Below the pieces are notes generated by a model. That model searched no databases. It was not told the DNA's origin and saw only the letters and a list, made by a program, of their open reading frames with translations. The translations under genes were made by a program, and so were the position numbers. From Bacillota bacterium (GTDB lineage Bacteria > Bacillota > Clostridia > Acetivibrionales > DTU013), in NCBI GenBank assembly GCA_023435745.1, contig JAEZMD010000019.1, positions 1 through 64,000 on the forward strand: DNA of 64,000 bases, read 5' to 3'. Below are positions 52,008 through 61,177 of the stretch, piece after piece (the first letter of the stretch is position 1; the number at the start of each line of letters is the position of its first letter).

Positions 52008-53000
52008 TTACTTTTTTGCGCCGTCCTCAACCGCAGCAGGCTTGTTTATTTTTGCTATGGAATCCCGCATCTGTGAATCGGAAATAAGATTCTGCATGTT
52101 GTAATAATCCATGACGCCCAGCTTGCCGTTATTAAGGGCATTTGCCATAGCTTTTGGCACCTCGGCTTCGGATTCCACCACTTTTGCGCGCATTTCCTGT
52201 ACCAGCGCATGCATTTCCTGTTCCTTCGCCACGGCCATAGCGCGTCTTTCTTCAGCCCTTGCCTGTGCTATATTTTTATCCGCCTCTGCCTGCAGCGTCT
52301 GGAGCTGTGCGCCAAGATTCCTGCCGACATCAACATCCGCTATGTCTATGGACAATATTTCAAAAGCAGTCCCTGCGTCCAGACCCTTGTTCAATACTGT
52401 CTGAGAAATCAGATCCGGGTTCTCAAGTACGTCCTTATGGGATAATGAACTGCCTACCGTTGTGACAATACCTTCACCGACCCTGGCAATAATAGTCGCT
52501 TCCCCGGCGCCTCCGATCAGTCTGTCAAGATTGGTTCTCACGGTGACTCTGGCTTTTACCAGAAGCTCGATCCCATCCTTTGCCATGGCTGATATATTTG
52601 GTGTTTCAATGACCTTCGGGTTCACGCTCATCTTTACGGCGTCCAATACGTCCCTGCCCGCCAGATCAATGGCCGCAGCTCTTACGAATTGAAGATTCAG
52701 TTCTGCTCTGAAGGCGGCGATAAGTGCGTTTACGACCCGGTCCACATTCCCCCCCGCCAAAAGGTGCGCTTCCAATTGGTTTACATTGACATCAAGCCCG
52801 GCCTTGGAAGCTTTAATCAGCGGCAGGATGATTTTGGATGGGCTTACTCTTCTCAGCCTCATTCCAATCAGCGTGAAAATATTTACATGAACTCCCGCTG
52901 CTGCAGCTGATATCCATAGACCCGCCGGGATAAAATTAAAAAACAGAAACAGGACCACAAGGACCACAATAATGATGAGCGAAATAAAAAATGCTTCCAT
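52008..53000 (-). CDS. floA: flotillin-like protein FloA
   Basis: A membrane-associated scaffold of bacterial lipid microdomains, 330 aa. An N-terminal hydrophobic hairpin (about 3-28, and a second hydrophobic stretch near 30-48) is followed by the SPFH/YqfA domain (about 50-200, with VEAHLLAGGNVDRVVNALIAA-type sequence and LNLQFVRAAAIDLAGRDVLDAV). A coiled-coil rich in Glu-Ala repeats follows (about 225-290, LQTLQAEADKNIAQARAEERRAMA). It is adjacent to nfeD, the usual partner that assists flotillin assembly. AGGGG precedes the ATG. Confidence 0.95.
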   Translation of the reverse strand: MEAFFISLIIIVVLVVLFLFFNFIPAGLWISAAAAGVHVNIFTLIGMRLRRVSPSKIILPLIKASKAGLDVNVNQLEAHLLAGGNVDRVVNALIAAFRAELNLQFVRAAAIDLAGRDVLDAVKMSVNPKVIETPNISAMAKDGIELLVKARVTVRTNLDRLIGGAGEATIIARVGEGIVTTVGSSLSHKDVLENPDLISQTVLNKGLDAGTAFEILSIDIADVDVGRNLGAQLQTLQAEADKNIAQARAEERRAMAVAKEQEMHALVQEMRAKVVESEAEVPKAMANALNNGKLGVMDYYNMQNLISDSQMRDSIAKINKPAAVEDGAKK

Positions 53001-53058
53001 AAATAATAACCCCTTTCATCATAAAGATAATTCATAATATTTCACACTTCTGAATACG

Positions 53059-53562
53059 CTACACGCTGGGCTTTTGTTTCACTACAATCCTGTTTCCTTC
53101 AATTTTTGTGATAATTACTGTGGAATTCTTTGGGATAAACTCGCCCTCTGAAACAACATCCAGCCTGATCCCGGTAAAGTCCGCGGAGCCTGAAGGTCTC
53201 AGGACAGTGATTGCAGTGCCCTCGCTGCCGATAGAATACGGGTCGTCTCCGGTTGAAAATCTTACATCGTCCTCCAGCGGATCACTTAAAACTAAACGTC
53301 TTGAAAGCCCGCCCCTTGATGCTGACTGCAAAATCAATGTCAGTGCCACCCCAAGTATAGCCAGAATAATAATGATCATAATAAGCGCCTGAAGAAGTGT
53401 ATCCGCGCATAGGATCACACCGACAGCCAGAAGTATTACGCCAATGATGCCCGGTACGCCAAATCCCGGGATATTCATTTCAATGATCACAAAAACAAGG
53501 CCGGCTATGACACATAGTAATGGGATCCAGTTTAGTTCGATAAACAGCAATAAAGAATCCAC
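53059..53562 (-). CDS. NfeD-like membrane protein
   Basis: A protein of about 167 aa. Three membrane helices lie near residues 10-25, 30-50 and 57-78, the second with VIIEMNIPGFGVPGIIGVI, the NfeD hallmark. A C-terminal OB-fold follows (about 100-165: GSEGTAITVLRPSGSADFTGIRLDVVSEGEFIPKNSTVIITKIEGNRIVV). This truncated form without protease domain is the kind encoded with flotillins. The GTG start at 53562 has GAGGTG six nt upstream; a GTG at 53571 is also in frame. floA follows after 58 nt. Confidence 0.93.
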   Translation of the reverse strand: MDSLLLFIELNWIPLLCVIAGLVFVIIEMNIPGFGVPGIIGVILLAVGVILCADTLLQALIMIIIILAILGVALTLILQSASRGGLSRRLVLSDPLEDDVRFSTGDDPYSIGSEGTAITVLRPSGSADFTGIRLDVVSEGEFIPKNSTVIITKIEGNRIVVKQKPSV

Positions 53563-53702
53563 GCTAACCACCTCAATTCACACAAGCCTGTGACAGTCTA
53601 TCTCAACTATATAACTATATAACTATATATTATACTCCAATTCGGACAAAAAGGTTTACTAAAGCACAAATGATATATTTCCTGCCGATTACCTCATAGC
53701 TA

Positions 53703-56252
53703 TTAGTAAATCACAACACTGCCCTTCTCTTTCAAATCCTTCATCGCGTTCGCCTTAATCATTCCGTTGGAAAGCGTAAACAAATCATCCCCAATATATA
53801 GTATCCTCTGAACGTTTTTATCACTGTTGTACCAACTGTTTCCGGCCTTTTTGTATTCCTCATCCGAAATGTGGGTTATTCTGCCTTTCAGCTGAAATCC
53901 ATTAGTGATATCAAGTTGATACACCAGCGCGCCCTGGAATGTGAACTTTCCATATTGGAGTGAATCCATTTTCACCTTATCGGAGCTGTCCCTGATCTCC
54001 ATCAGCGTCACCGGGAAGGCAAGCAGGTTCTTTTCCTTAGAGAACAGAAGCGCTTTGTGGTTGCTGAGCAACTCCGAATCCGTGCCCCTGTCGCCAATAT
54101 TCTCAGAAAATTTCTGTATGGGATTGCTGACATCAGTCACATCAAACAATGCAACCTTCATGCCAAGATAATATGCCTGCCCCTTTATTTCGACCGTATC
54201 CTTACCAAAGCCAAGTATATGGTTCTCATCATACGGATGCAGATAATCGCTATATCCCGGTATCTTTAGAGCTCCAAGAATGGCTGGTTTTTCAGGATTC
54301 TTCAGATCGATCACAAACAACGGATCGACGGTTTTGAAGGTCACCACATACGCCCTGTCCCCCATAAAGCGGACTGAGTAAATTCTCTCACCCGGCGCCA
54401 TATCCTCTAACCTGCCTGTAATGGAAAGCATACTGTCCAGGACATACAAAGCGTTTTTGGATATCCTTTCATCTGTCGCCCACATATCACCTTTTGTGGT
54501 GGCAATGCGGAAGGTATTTTCCTGTTCATCCATTGAGAACTGATTCAGGATATTCCCCGGAACCTCTCCCTTGCACAGGTAGGTTAACTGTGCATCCTTC
54601 ATGGCAAATTTATATATCTGTGTTATCTCTTCACGGACAGATTTGCCGGTAGCTCTGGTATAATCGGATACTGCAACATACAGATTTTCAGTTGACGCAT
54701 ATATGTTATGACCCGCACCAAGATAGGTGGAAACATTTGCAGCCTCGTTCCCTTCAACATCAATGCCGGCAACGATCATGTAATTATCATAGACGGATGA
54801 GGGGAAATATCGTATGGACTCATACCCAATATTTATATAATCCTCCTTGAGCGCTGTATCGCGATAGGATGGTGTAATATTCATTTCATCGTTTTGGATA
54901 CGGTAATAATTCAACTCATCATTGGCTATCAGATAAAGCGCCGGGCCAACCTTTCTCGACGAAACATAGCGCCCCTCCAGCTCCACCTCACGCAGCAGCT
55001 TCAGGTTCTCTCTGTCAGACATGTCATAGATAAGCACCTTTACGCTTCCTTGCGAATACCGCGGCGCCGGATATATTTCCTTCAGGATCCCATCCTCCAT
55101 AATCCCGACCGGGAAGGATGCTCTGGAAGTGCCTATGACAATGAGCTTCTGATCATGCAGATAAAGTTCCTGCGGGTTAAGGTTCTTTTCTGTAAACGCC
55201 AGTGTGCTGACAACCTTCATGCTCTCAGGCGCATCTACCTTTGTGATGACGACTCTCTCCCTGTTGACCTGATAGATATAATTGCCGTCCGTTTTAACGA
55301 TGTCGCCTTCATCCACACCCTGTACCTGAACATTTGTGGCCGAATAATCATTGCGTTCGGAGCCCGTCCCGGTTATTGACTCTGATTCCACTGCCTGCAA
55401 GCCATCAGAAGCAGACGTTTTTGCCTGCGGCGGCAAAGCCTCATTTGTCTGCACGGATTCCTGAGTAACCGCCATATCGGGCATATCCATCAGGATAGTG
55501 TTTTCATCCATCCCTTTGATTATATTTGACCCCATTCTACGGCCTTCTTCGAGCAGACTTACCAGCTTATCATAAGATTCAACTGCCGGAAGATAACTCA
55601 GCTTCCGGATCCAGTCGTTGATCAGTTCTTTGTCTTTAGCCGGGTCAAAGACATTCTCTTCATCACTGATAATAATGAGACCGCGGTCATAAAAGGCCTT
55701 TTTTCCCAGAATCTCCACAAACGTATCCAGCGGGACAAAGGTTCTTCCCTTGTATGACTGTACTTCCGCACCCAGGTCAAGCTTCGATTGCCCAACGGCC
55801 ATTTTATCACTGCCCTGTGTGAAATGATAGCTTTTACCACCGAGTACTATGGTAGCAGTAAGTGTTTTCTGATCCCACCTGACAACCCCGCCCAGGCTTT
55901 CAGCAATAAATCTTATTGGAACCATTTCGACGTTGTTGATAATCACAGGGGTGACTTCGATATTGCCGGGGTCTATCTGTGTTTGTACACCAGCAACATG
56001 CGCCAGAGGACTTCCTACATATAAAGCAATGCTTACCTCGACAGTTGCTTTAGCAGTATCTGCTGCGGCAACTGTTCCTGAATATTCCAAGGTATTTCCC
56101 ATGCCTTTTCCTGCGGTATTATCAGCGGTATTATCAGCGATATTTCCTGCGGCAGTCGTCGTCGATGTCTCTGAGAATGCGGTAAACGCAACTAAAAAAA
56201 TCATAATTGCCATCACCGCTAAAGCACCTATGATCCTCACATTTTTTCTCAT
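53703..56252 (-). CDS. secreted protein: copper amine oxidase N-terminal domain plus beta-propeller
   Basis: An exported protein of about 849 aa. A signal peptide or anchor (about 3-25) and a low-complexity Ala/Thr/Asn linker lead to a copper-amine-oxidase-N type domain (about 75-200, VPIRFIAESLGGVVRWD and GRTFVPLDTFVEILG). This is a common cell-surface module in Firmicutes. From about 310 a Beta_propel (PF09826-like) domain begins with NVQVQGVDEGDIVKTDGNYIYQVN and runs to the end. The domain is uncharacterised; surface protein-protein binding is a guess. The ATG at 56252 has GGGAGGA eight nt upstream. Confidence 0.85.
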   Translation of the reverse strand: MRKNVRIIGALAVMAIMIFLVAFTAFSETSTTTAAGNIADNTADNTAGKGMGNTLEYSGTVAAADTAKATVEVSIALYVGSPLAHVAGVQTQIDPGNIEVTPVIINNVEMVPIRFIAESLGGVVRWDQKTLTATIVLGGKSYHFTQGSDKMAVGQSKLDLGAEVQSYKGRTFVPLDTFVEILGKKAFYDRGLIIISDEENVFDPAKDKELINDWIRKLSYLPAVESYDKLVSLLEEGRRMGSNIIKGMDENTILMDMPDMAVTQESVQTNEALPPQAKTSASDGLQAVESESITGTGSERNDYSATNVQVQGVDEGDIVKTDGNYIYQVNRERVVITKVDAPESMKVVSTLAFTEKNLNPQELYLHDQKLIVIGTSRASFPVGIMEDGILKEIYPAPRYSQGSVKVLIYDMSDRENLKLLREVELEGRYVSSRKVGPALYLIANDELNYYRIQNDEMNITPSYRDTALKEDYINIGYESIRYFPSSVYDNYMIVAGIDVEGNEAANVSTYLGAGHNIYASTENLYVAVSDYTRATGKSVREEITQIYKFAMKDAQLTYLCKGEVPGNILNQFSMDEQENTFRIATTKGDMWATDERISKNALYVLDSMLSITGRLEDMAPGERIYSVRFMGDRAYVVTFKTVDPLFVIDLKNPEKPAILGALKIPGYSDYLHPYDENHILGFGKDTVEIKGQAYYLGMKVALFDVTDVSNPIQKFSENIGDRGTDSELLSNHKALLFSKEKNLLAFPVTLMEIRDSSDKVKMDSLQYGKFTFQGALVYQLDITNGFQLKGRITHISDEEYKKAGNSWYNSDKNVQRILYIGDDLFTLSNGMIKANAMKDLKEKGSVVIY

Positions 56253-56310
56253 ATCCGCTTCCTCCCTGTTTTTCATACGCTACTTTTACACTATCCTTCA
56301 AATAATTTTT

Positions 56311-57927
56311 TTACCTTACGCTCCTCATATAGGAGTAAAACCCCGCAGCCAGGCAACCAAGCGCAACAAAAGCCGCTAATATCCAAAGAAGTGTTTTGTT
56401 TTTTGTATCGGATTCCTCCGCTTTTGATGTAGAATTACCTGGGTAATTGGTGCTTTCAGCCGGTTCAAGCCCTGTGTCACCGGAGTTTTGGCCAGCATTC
56501 TTCCCCATGGCTTCATCGGTTCCATCGCGTTGGTGTTCATTGTCGGTGGTGTTGGCTCCGGCAGTATCAGCAGCCAGAGTCTCAGCGGCCTTAACTGTTC
56601 CATTTGGCTCATTGGTTCCTTTAGGCACATTACTCGCATCACCGGTATTATCGGTTTTGTCCGTTTCATTAGTTCCATTAGTTCCATTACCGGCATTGCC
56701 GGTCTCATCCGTCCCGGCCCTATCCGGATTCTCTTCCTGCCCGGCTTCTTCAGAAGGTATCCTGAACTTAGTTGTTTTTACAGCTGTTCTGTCCAGCCAG
56801 TCTTTCACAGTAATGGAAATATCATATTCAATCTCAGGCTTCAGAATGATATACGTAGATGCTTTCTCAACCTGCGAATCAATAACGGCGTTCCCCTCTT
56901 CCTCATGAGTGATCATGAGCATCACGTCCGGAGAATACAGACTTTTCACATCACACGAAATATGGTAGGCAGTTCCATACGGGATAATTTCGATTTCTCC
57001 GAGAACAGGAGCATCATCCGGGATCTGCGTATTTGGCAAAAAACCCGCAATATAGGCTGTCAGCACCGGATCCTTGTTTTCCGCAGCCATGCCGTATTCA
57101 GCCAGCAACGTCACTTCATCCTTTGCCTGCGCGAGCTGCTGTATCTCCTTATATTTTTCTATTTTTGACAGAATGTCACCGGCGTCCTCACCGTTCGCCT
57201 CCATCATTGCAAGATAATCCTCGCTGTAATGCCAGATATTATAAAGCACCTGAAGGTCATAGGCAGGCTCAATGTTCTTTCTCTCCCATACGATGGAATT
57301 TCCCTCAAATTTAAATCCTCCGGGTTTGAGCTGCTCGATCTGCCAGGGCTGTATGGAGCCAAGTTTAAACTCCACTCTTGCCTTTCCTATTTTGCCCTTC
57401 CAGGTCGCTCCTGTTTGAAGGACGTATCCCGTTGTCACATCCCCTATTGAATTGTAGGAAGGTACGTAGTCATATGTATTACGGACGATTACGGTTTCCC
57501 CCTCTTTAAAAGGAACCGTAAAGGTGAACCATTCGCTGTAATCCGGCATGGCTATGTCGGGTTGTATCCCCTTTTCCCTTTTTACAGGCAATTCCTCGCC
57601 GTTGACAAAGGCTTTGAAATTATCCAGAGAAAGACTGACATCATCGGAAAACGAACTGCCCAGCTCTTCCCTGAGTTTGCCCGGAAAGCCCATCAGCACA
57701 TCTCTTGCCTCTCCTGTATTACGGAATTCGAAAGTACACTCAACGGTATTTCTATCCATATCAATAACAATCTCTTCCGACGCCATCTCAACTATCGCGT
57801 CCATCATTGGATAAACACCTGCAGGCGTTCTTCCGATCACTGCATCATCGGCATATGCAAAAACAGGGAAAAATACCGCCGCTAAAACTAAAAAAAGTAT
57901 GATTAAATATTTCCTTGATATATTCAC
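56311..57927 (-). CDS. hypothetical exported protein with low-complexity linker and C-terminal anchor
   Basis: A protein of about 538 aa. A signal peptide ends near FAYADD. An extracellular domain (about 25-390) is rich in beta and mixed patterns, with PMMDAIVEMASEEIVIDM and a short helical region with KYKEIQQLAQAKDEV. A linker of about 120 residues, rich in Gly, Thr, Asn, Asp and Glu, then leads to a C-terminal helix (LLWILAAFVALGCLAAGFYSY) ending in a basic tail. No LPxTG motif is visible, so the helix itself is the anchor. I know no family name. It lies 58 bp upstream of the beta-propeller gene and is probably cotranscribed. The GTG at 57927 makes the best signal peptide; the frame itself begins at 57963. 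Confidence 0.7.
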   Translation of the reverse strand: MNISRKYLIILFLVLAAVFFPVFAYADDAVIGRTPAGVYPMMDAIVEMASEEIVIDMDRNTVECTFEFRNTGEARDVLMGFPGKLREELGSSFSDDVSLSLDNFKAFVNGEELPVKREKGIQPDIAMPDYSEWFTFTVPFKEGETVIVRNTYDYVPSYNSIGDVTTGYVLQTGATWKGKIGKARVEFKLGSIQPWQIEQLKPGGFKFEGNSIVWERKNIEPAYDLQVLYNIWHYSEDYLAMMEANGEDAGDILSKIEKYKEIQQLAQAKDEVTLLAEYGMAAENKDPVLTAYIAGFLPNTQIPDDAPVLGEIEIIPYGTAYHISCDVKSLYSPDVMLMITHEEEGNAVIDSQVEKASTYIILKPEIEYDISITVKDWLDRTAVKTTKFRIPSEEAGQEENPDRAGTDETGNAGNGTNGTNETDKTDNTGDASNVPKGTNEPNGTVKAAETLAADTAGANTTDNEHQRDGTDEAMGKNAGQNSGDTGLEPAESTNYPGNSTSKAEESDTKNKTLLWILAAFVALGCLAAGFYSYMRSVR

Positions 57928-57963
57928 GCTGTTAATAACCCGCCTTTCGGAACCGTTCATCAA

Positions 57964-58533
57964 TTCAATGGCAAGACAACTACAAATTATATAGACGTCA
58001 TTACTTATTGTGAAGTTCCAGAATTTAAAAGTTATACAGCCTATTATATCATGAATTGAGTATACAAAGTCCGAAAAAAGATATGCAATGAACGAGGAGG
58101 AATATACATTGAACGAGGAAAAATATGCATTGAACGAGGCAGGATATGCATTGATCGAGGCATAAACTCCCCCGCTGCTCGTTTTTACAATGGTGAAGGG
58201 ACCTCGCTACTCACTTTTGCAGTTTTAGGACTATATTTGCTGGGAATAGGCCTTATTTTATTGCCGTTAGACCATAAAATTGACTTTATAAAGCATACTT
58301 CTGTTCTAAAGTTGCAATAACGGGTAGTGCGGTGCCATTTTTATTTGAAGCAAATGAGATGTCATTTATTTACCTGTCCGACTTGCCTGTGCATAGTATA
58401 ATTATGCTGGAGTTTAGGTTGATGCATCGCTGGAAAATACTCTGCATTTTCCTTTTAGCTCGTGCCCTCCCGGGTTCGAGTCCCAAAATATTAAAGCACA
58501 AAAAAACAGACTGTCTTATAGACTGTCTGTTAA
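57964..58533. other. intergenic region with a 21-nt repeat encoding a repetitive micro-ORF
   Basis: The sequence TTGAACGAGG recurs every 21 nt at 58088-58165 (four units). It reads on the plus strand as a 25-residue frame with heptads like TLNEEKY and ALNEAGY, ATG at 58088 and TAA at 58163. No ribosome site is seen. Farther right, near 58455-58485, is a fragment CCTCCCGGGTTCGAGTCCC that resembles a tRNA T-arm without the rest of a tRNA. A similar fragment occurs near 29966-29982. Otherwise nothing is recognised. Confidence 0.45.
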
Positions 58534-58644
58534 CCTCACTGCGTGAGGCTTTTAAAGGTTAGTTATGCTGCCTGTGGCAGATAACAAAGCTTTTTGCTCT
58601 GCAAAAAGCAACAGATGTTGTTTATACCGCCAAAGGCGGATAAA
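58534..58644. repeat. string of compact hairpins downstream of tRNA-Glu
   Basis: Consecutive small stem-loops. They are CCTCAC-tgc-GTGAGG (58534-58548), GTTAT-g-CTGCC-tgt-GGCAGATAAC (58562-58585), GCTTTTTGC-tct-GCAAAAAGC (58589-58609), CAACA-ga-TGTTG (58609-58620) and TTTAT-a-CCGCC-aaa-GGCGGATAAA (58621-58644). The second and fifth share the same plan: a TTAT/ATAA outer stem, one bulged base, a five-pair GC stem and a three-base loop. Confidence 0.6.
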
Positions 58645-58647
58645 CAG

Positions 58648-58722
58648 TGGTGACCCATAGGGGACTCGAACCCCTGTTACCGCCGTGAAAGGGCGGTGTC
58701 TTAACCGCTTGACCAATGGGCC
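58648..58722 (-). tRNA. tRNA-Glu (anticodon TTC)
   Basis: A 75-nt cloverleaf. The acceptor stem is GGCCCAT/ATGGGTC with discriminator A and an encoded CCA. The anticodon arm is CCGCC-CTTTCAC-GGCGG, giving TTC. The T-arm is CAGGGGTTCGAGTCCCCTA. Confidence 0.96.
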
Positions 58723-58781
58723 ATGTATGCGAATAACCTGCGCCAGATACAGAGCTTGTTGCTATCTGTTCTCTGCTTTAA

Positions 58782-58858
58782 TGGTAGCGGCGGTCGGATT
58801 TGAACCAACGACACTGCGGGTATGAACCGCATGCTCTAGCCACCTGAGCTACGCCGCC
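58782..58858 (-). tRNA. tRNA-Met (anticodon CAT, elongator type)
   Basis: A 77-nt cloverleaf with acceptor GGCGGCG/CGCCGCT (first pair G-U), discriminator A and an encoded CCA. The anticodon arm is TGCGG-TTCATAC-CCGCA. It lacks the three consecutive G-C pairs of an initiator tRNA. A CAT anticodon modified to read AUA (tRNA-Ile2) cannot be fully excluded from sequence alone. It is 59 nt upstream of tRNA-Glu. Confidence 0.93.
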
Positions 58859-58991
58859 ATATAAGCAATGGCGCTTTAACGCGCTTTACTATTGTAGCAG
58901 ATGGATCAACATAAAGTCAATAGAAAGTTTGATCCATAAAATTCCTTATACGGCGGCCTTTTATGACACCTTCTGTCATGGAAATAGAATC

Positions 58992-59732
58992 CTACCACTT
59001 CTCGGTAAGGTGGTCCCAATAGCGGCGCGGCATCAGCTGTCTTTGAAGCTTTGGATTCTTGCGGCTCGGAATCTCAAGTGTGTTGAAAAACTCCTTCCAC
59101 AGACCGGCGAATCTTTTTTCATCCTCTGTGCTGCCGGGGATGTCACCCGCTGAAAACTCAGAAACGATCCAGCTCTTACTGTTGTACAGGGCGGCAACCT
59201 CCCGCCTGACATCATGGATGATCCACTTCTGGTCGGAAAGCCGTTCTGCAAAATGGGGTGCCAGCAGCTCAACCACATTGTTGTCCGGACTGATGGATGA
59301 ATAGAAAATACCGCCCTCCACCTGACGGAACCTGACAAAGCCCATCAGTCTATGAACCTCATACTCAAGCCTGCGGTTGATATCCATCACCCTGAAAACC
59401 GTATTGTCCGACAAATGCAGATCAACCCTGCCCCCCATCTTCCATCCAAGTTTCAGGTATCGGTATATGAGAGTGCCCGCGTCAGCCTCTTCCGAAAGCA
59501 GTATATGATATACATTTTTTAAGGCGTCCTCAGAAATCTTGCTCCGGATGGAGGCATAGACCCTGTCAGATTTCACAGGATCGGTCGCAATAAAAAAATA
59601 CTTTGTCACGAGATCCTGCTGCATCCCCTGCTCCGCTAAAATGGCATCCGGCTCCTCTTTCCTGTAGAAAGCCTCAAACACGGCAGTCAGTAGTCCTTCA
59701 AAACTGCCGTCATAAACATACGTCAGCATCAC
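58992..59732 (-). CDS. radical-SAM-linked DNA repair partner (TIGR03915-like)
   Basis: A protein of 246 aa that opens with LTYVYDGSFEGLLTAVFEAFYRKEEPDAI, the signature of the TIGR03915/DUF4130 family. It ends with RNPKLQRQLMPRRYWDHLTE. It is always linked to a radical SAM protein of the TIGR03916 type, and in other genomes that pair is fused or linked to a uracil-DNA-glycosylase-like domain, hence the presumed DNA repair or modification role. The activity is unknown. The start (GTG at 59732) overlaps the stop of the radical SAM gene by 4 nt, so translation is coupled. Confidence 0.9.
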   Translation of the reverse strand: MMLTYVYDGSFEGLLTAVFEAFYRKEEPDAILAEQGMQQDLVTKYFFIATDPVKSDRVYASIRSKISEDALKNVYHILLSEEADAGTLIYRYLKLGWKMGGRVDLHLSDNTVFRVMDINRRLEYEVHRLMGFVRFRQVEGGIFYSSISPDNNVVELLAPHFAERLSDQKWIIHDVRREVAALYNSKSWIVSEFSAGDIPGSTEDEKRFAGLWKEFFNTLEIPSRKNPKLQRQLMPRRYWDHLTEKW

Positions 59733-61042
59733 AGTTCACCCGTCAGACTTGCTGTCACATCCTCAGAGGATGGAAGCAATGATACAGAGGATGAAAAAAA
59801 GCTGAGCTGCTTATAGCCGGTGTCCAACGCCGGAAGCCGCGCTCCTGCCATTAGCATATTCGTCCTGACAAAGCCTTCCGCTGCCCCCAGCTTATCGATA
59901 TATTTCCCCTTGCAGGTGATGAAGAATCGCGCCCGTTTCAATACGACACCCATCTTTTTAATGTCGGCAAAGTCAAGCTTCTGTATCATTCTTGCCCTGA
60001 TAATTCTCTGAGCCGAGCGGACGCCAATACCAGGAACGCGAAGCAATACTAAATACTCTGCTTTATTGATCTCCACAGGAAACTGGTGAAGATTTCTCAG
60101 CGCCCAGTCGCATTTTGGATCCAGTTGCATGTCAAAATCCCTGTGAGTTTCGTCCAGCAGTTCATCCGCCTTGAACCCATAAAACCTGAGCAGCCAATCC
60201 GCCTGGTAGATGCGGTGTTCACGGAGCAGAGGCGGCTTAACTGCCTTTGGGAGAGCGGGATGGTTTGAAACCGGAACATAGGCCGAATAGAATACCCTCC
60301 TCATGCCAAAGCGTTTATATAACCCTTCTGAAAGCTTGAGAATACCAAGATCATGATCCTCAGTAGCTCCAACGATCAATTGGGTACTTTGCCCGGCAGG
60401 CACAAACTGCGGCGTACTTTTAAAACGCTGTCTGTATTCCCCAGTCTCTTTGATCTTTCCGCTGATAAAGCCCATTGGCTCCAGAATGGCCTCCTTCTTC
60501 TTCTGCGGAGCCAATAGCTTCAGTCCTTCACTGGTTGGCAGCTCGATGTTGACGCTCATCCTGTCTACATATCCGCCTGCTGTTTCAATCAACGAAGAAT
60601 TTGCTCCGGGTATGGCCTTGATGTGTATATAACCGTTGAAGCGGTATTGCTCGCGAAGAAGTCTTACGGCACGGATAATCAGTTCCATGGTATGGTCGGG
60701 AGATTTCACTACGGCGGAGCTGAGGAACAGCCCCTCAATATAATTCCTTCTATAAAAATTGATGGTAAGCTCCGCAATCTCCTCAGGTGAAAAAGCCGCC
60801 CGCGGCACATCGTTGGAAGACCTGTTGACGCAGTAGGCGCAATCATAAATACAGTGGTTGGTCATCAATATTTTTAACAGCGAAACACAGCGCCCATCGC
60901 CGGTAAATGTATGACAGATACCAGCTGCAAAGCTGCTGCCGATCCCTCCGGGTGTGTTTTTTCTCGAGCTGCCGCTGGAGACACAGGACACATCATATTT
61001 TGCGCTATCAGCCAGCACCCTGAGTTTTTCCATCATATCCAT
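59729..61042 (-). CDS. putative DNA modification/repair radical SAM protein (TIGR03916-like)
   Basis: A radical SAM enzyme of 437 aa. The cluster motif is CIYDCAYC (CxxxCxxC, about residues 62-69), preceded by LLKILMTNHCIYDCAYCVNRSSND. The barrel continues with SSAVVKSPDHTMELI and GYIHIKAIPGANSSLI. The C-terminal part has a helix-hairpin-helix DNA-binding motif, LLRVPGIGVRSAQRII, followed by RARFFITCKGKY. Members are annotated as DNA modification or repair enzymes by domain content only; no reaction is established to my knowledge. It is the first gene of a two-gene operon with the TIGR03915-like partner. Confidence 0.92.
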   Translation of the reverse strand: MDMMEKLRVLADSAKYDVSCVSSGSSRKNTPGGIGSSFAAGICHTFTGDGRCVSLLKILMTNHCIYDCAYCVNRSSNDVPRAAFSPEEIAELTINFYRRNYIEGLFLSSAVVKSPDHTMELIIRAVRLLREQYRFNGYIHIKAIPGANSSLIETAGGYVDRMSVNIELPTSEGLKLLAPQKKKEAILEPMGFISGKIKETGEYRQRFKSTPQFVPAGQSTQLIVGATEDHDLGILKLSEGLYKRFGMRRVFYSAYVPVSNHPALPKAVKPPLLREHRIYQADWLLRFYGFKADELLDETHRDFDMQLDPKCDWALRNLHQFPVEINKAEYLVLLRVPGIGVRSAQRIIRARMIQKLDFADIKKMGVVLKRARFFITCKGKYIDKLGAAEGFVRTNMLMAGARLPALDTGYKQLSFFSSSVSLLPSSEDVTASLTGEL

Positions 61043-61177
61043 GTGGTCACCTTAAACCCATACAAAAATTCAATCTTTCGTTTAGTCTGCTCCAGAAATC
61101 ATTGCATATTTCCGGCACTTGCTACTTCTATAGTTTATCACATGAATAGCAAAAAATCAAACATATGTTCTGACAGC

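Noticed and set aside
58455..58490. A tRNA gene near CCCGGGTTCGAGTCCC
   Set aside because: Only a T-arm-like piece is present; no acceptor, D or anticodon arms can be drawn.
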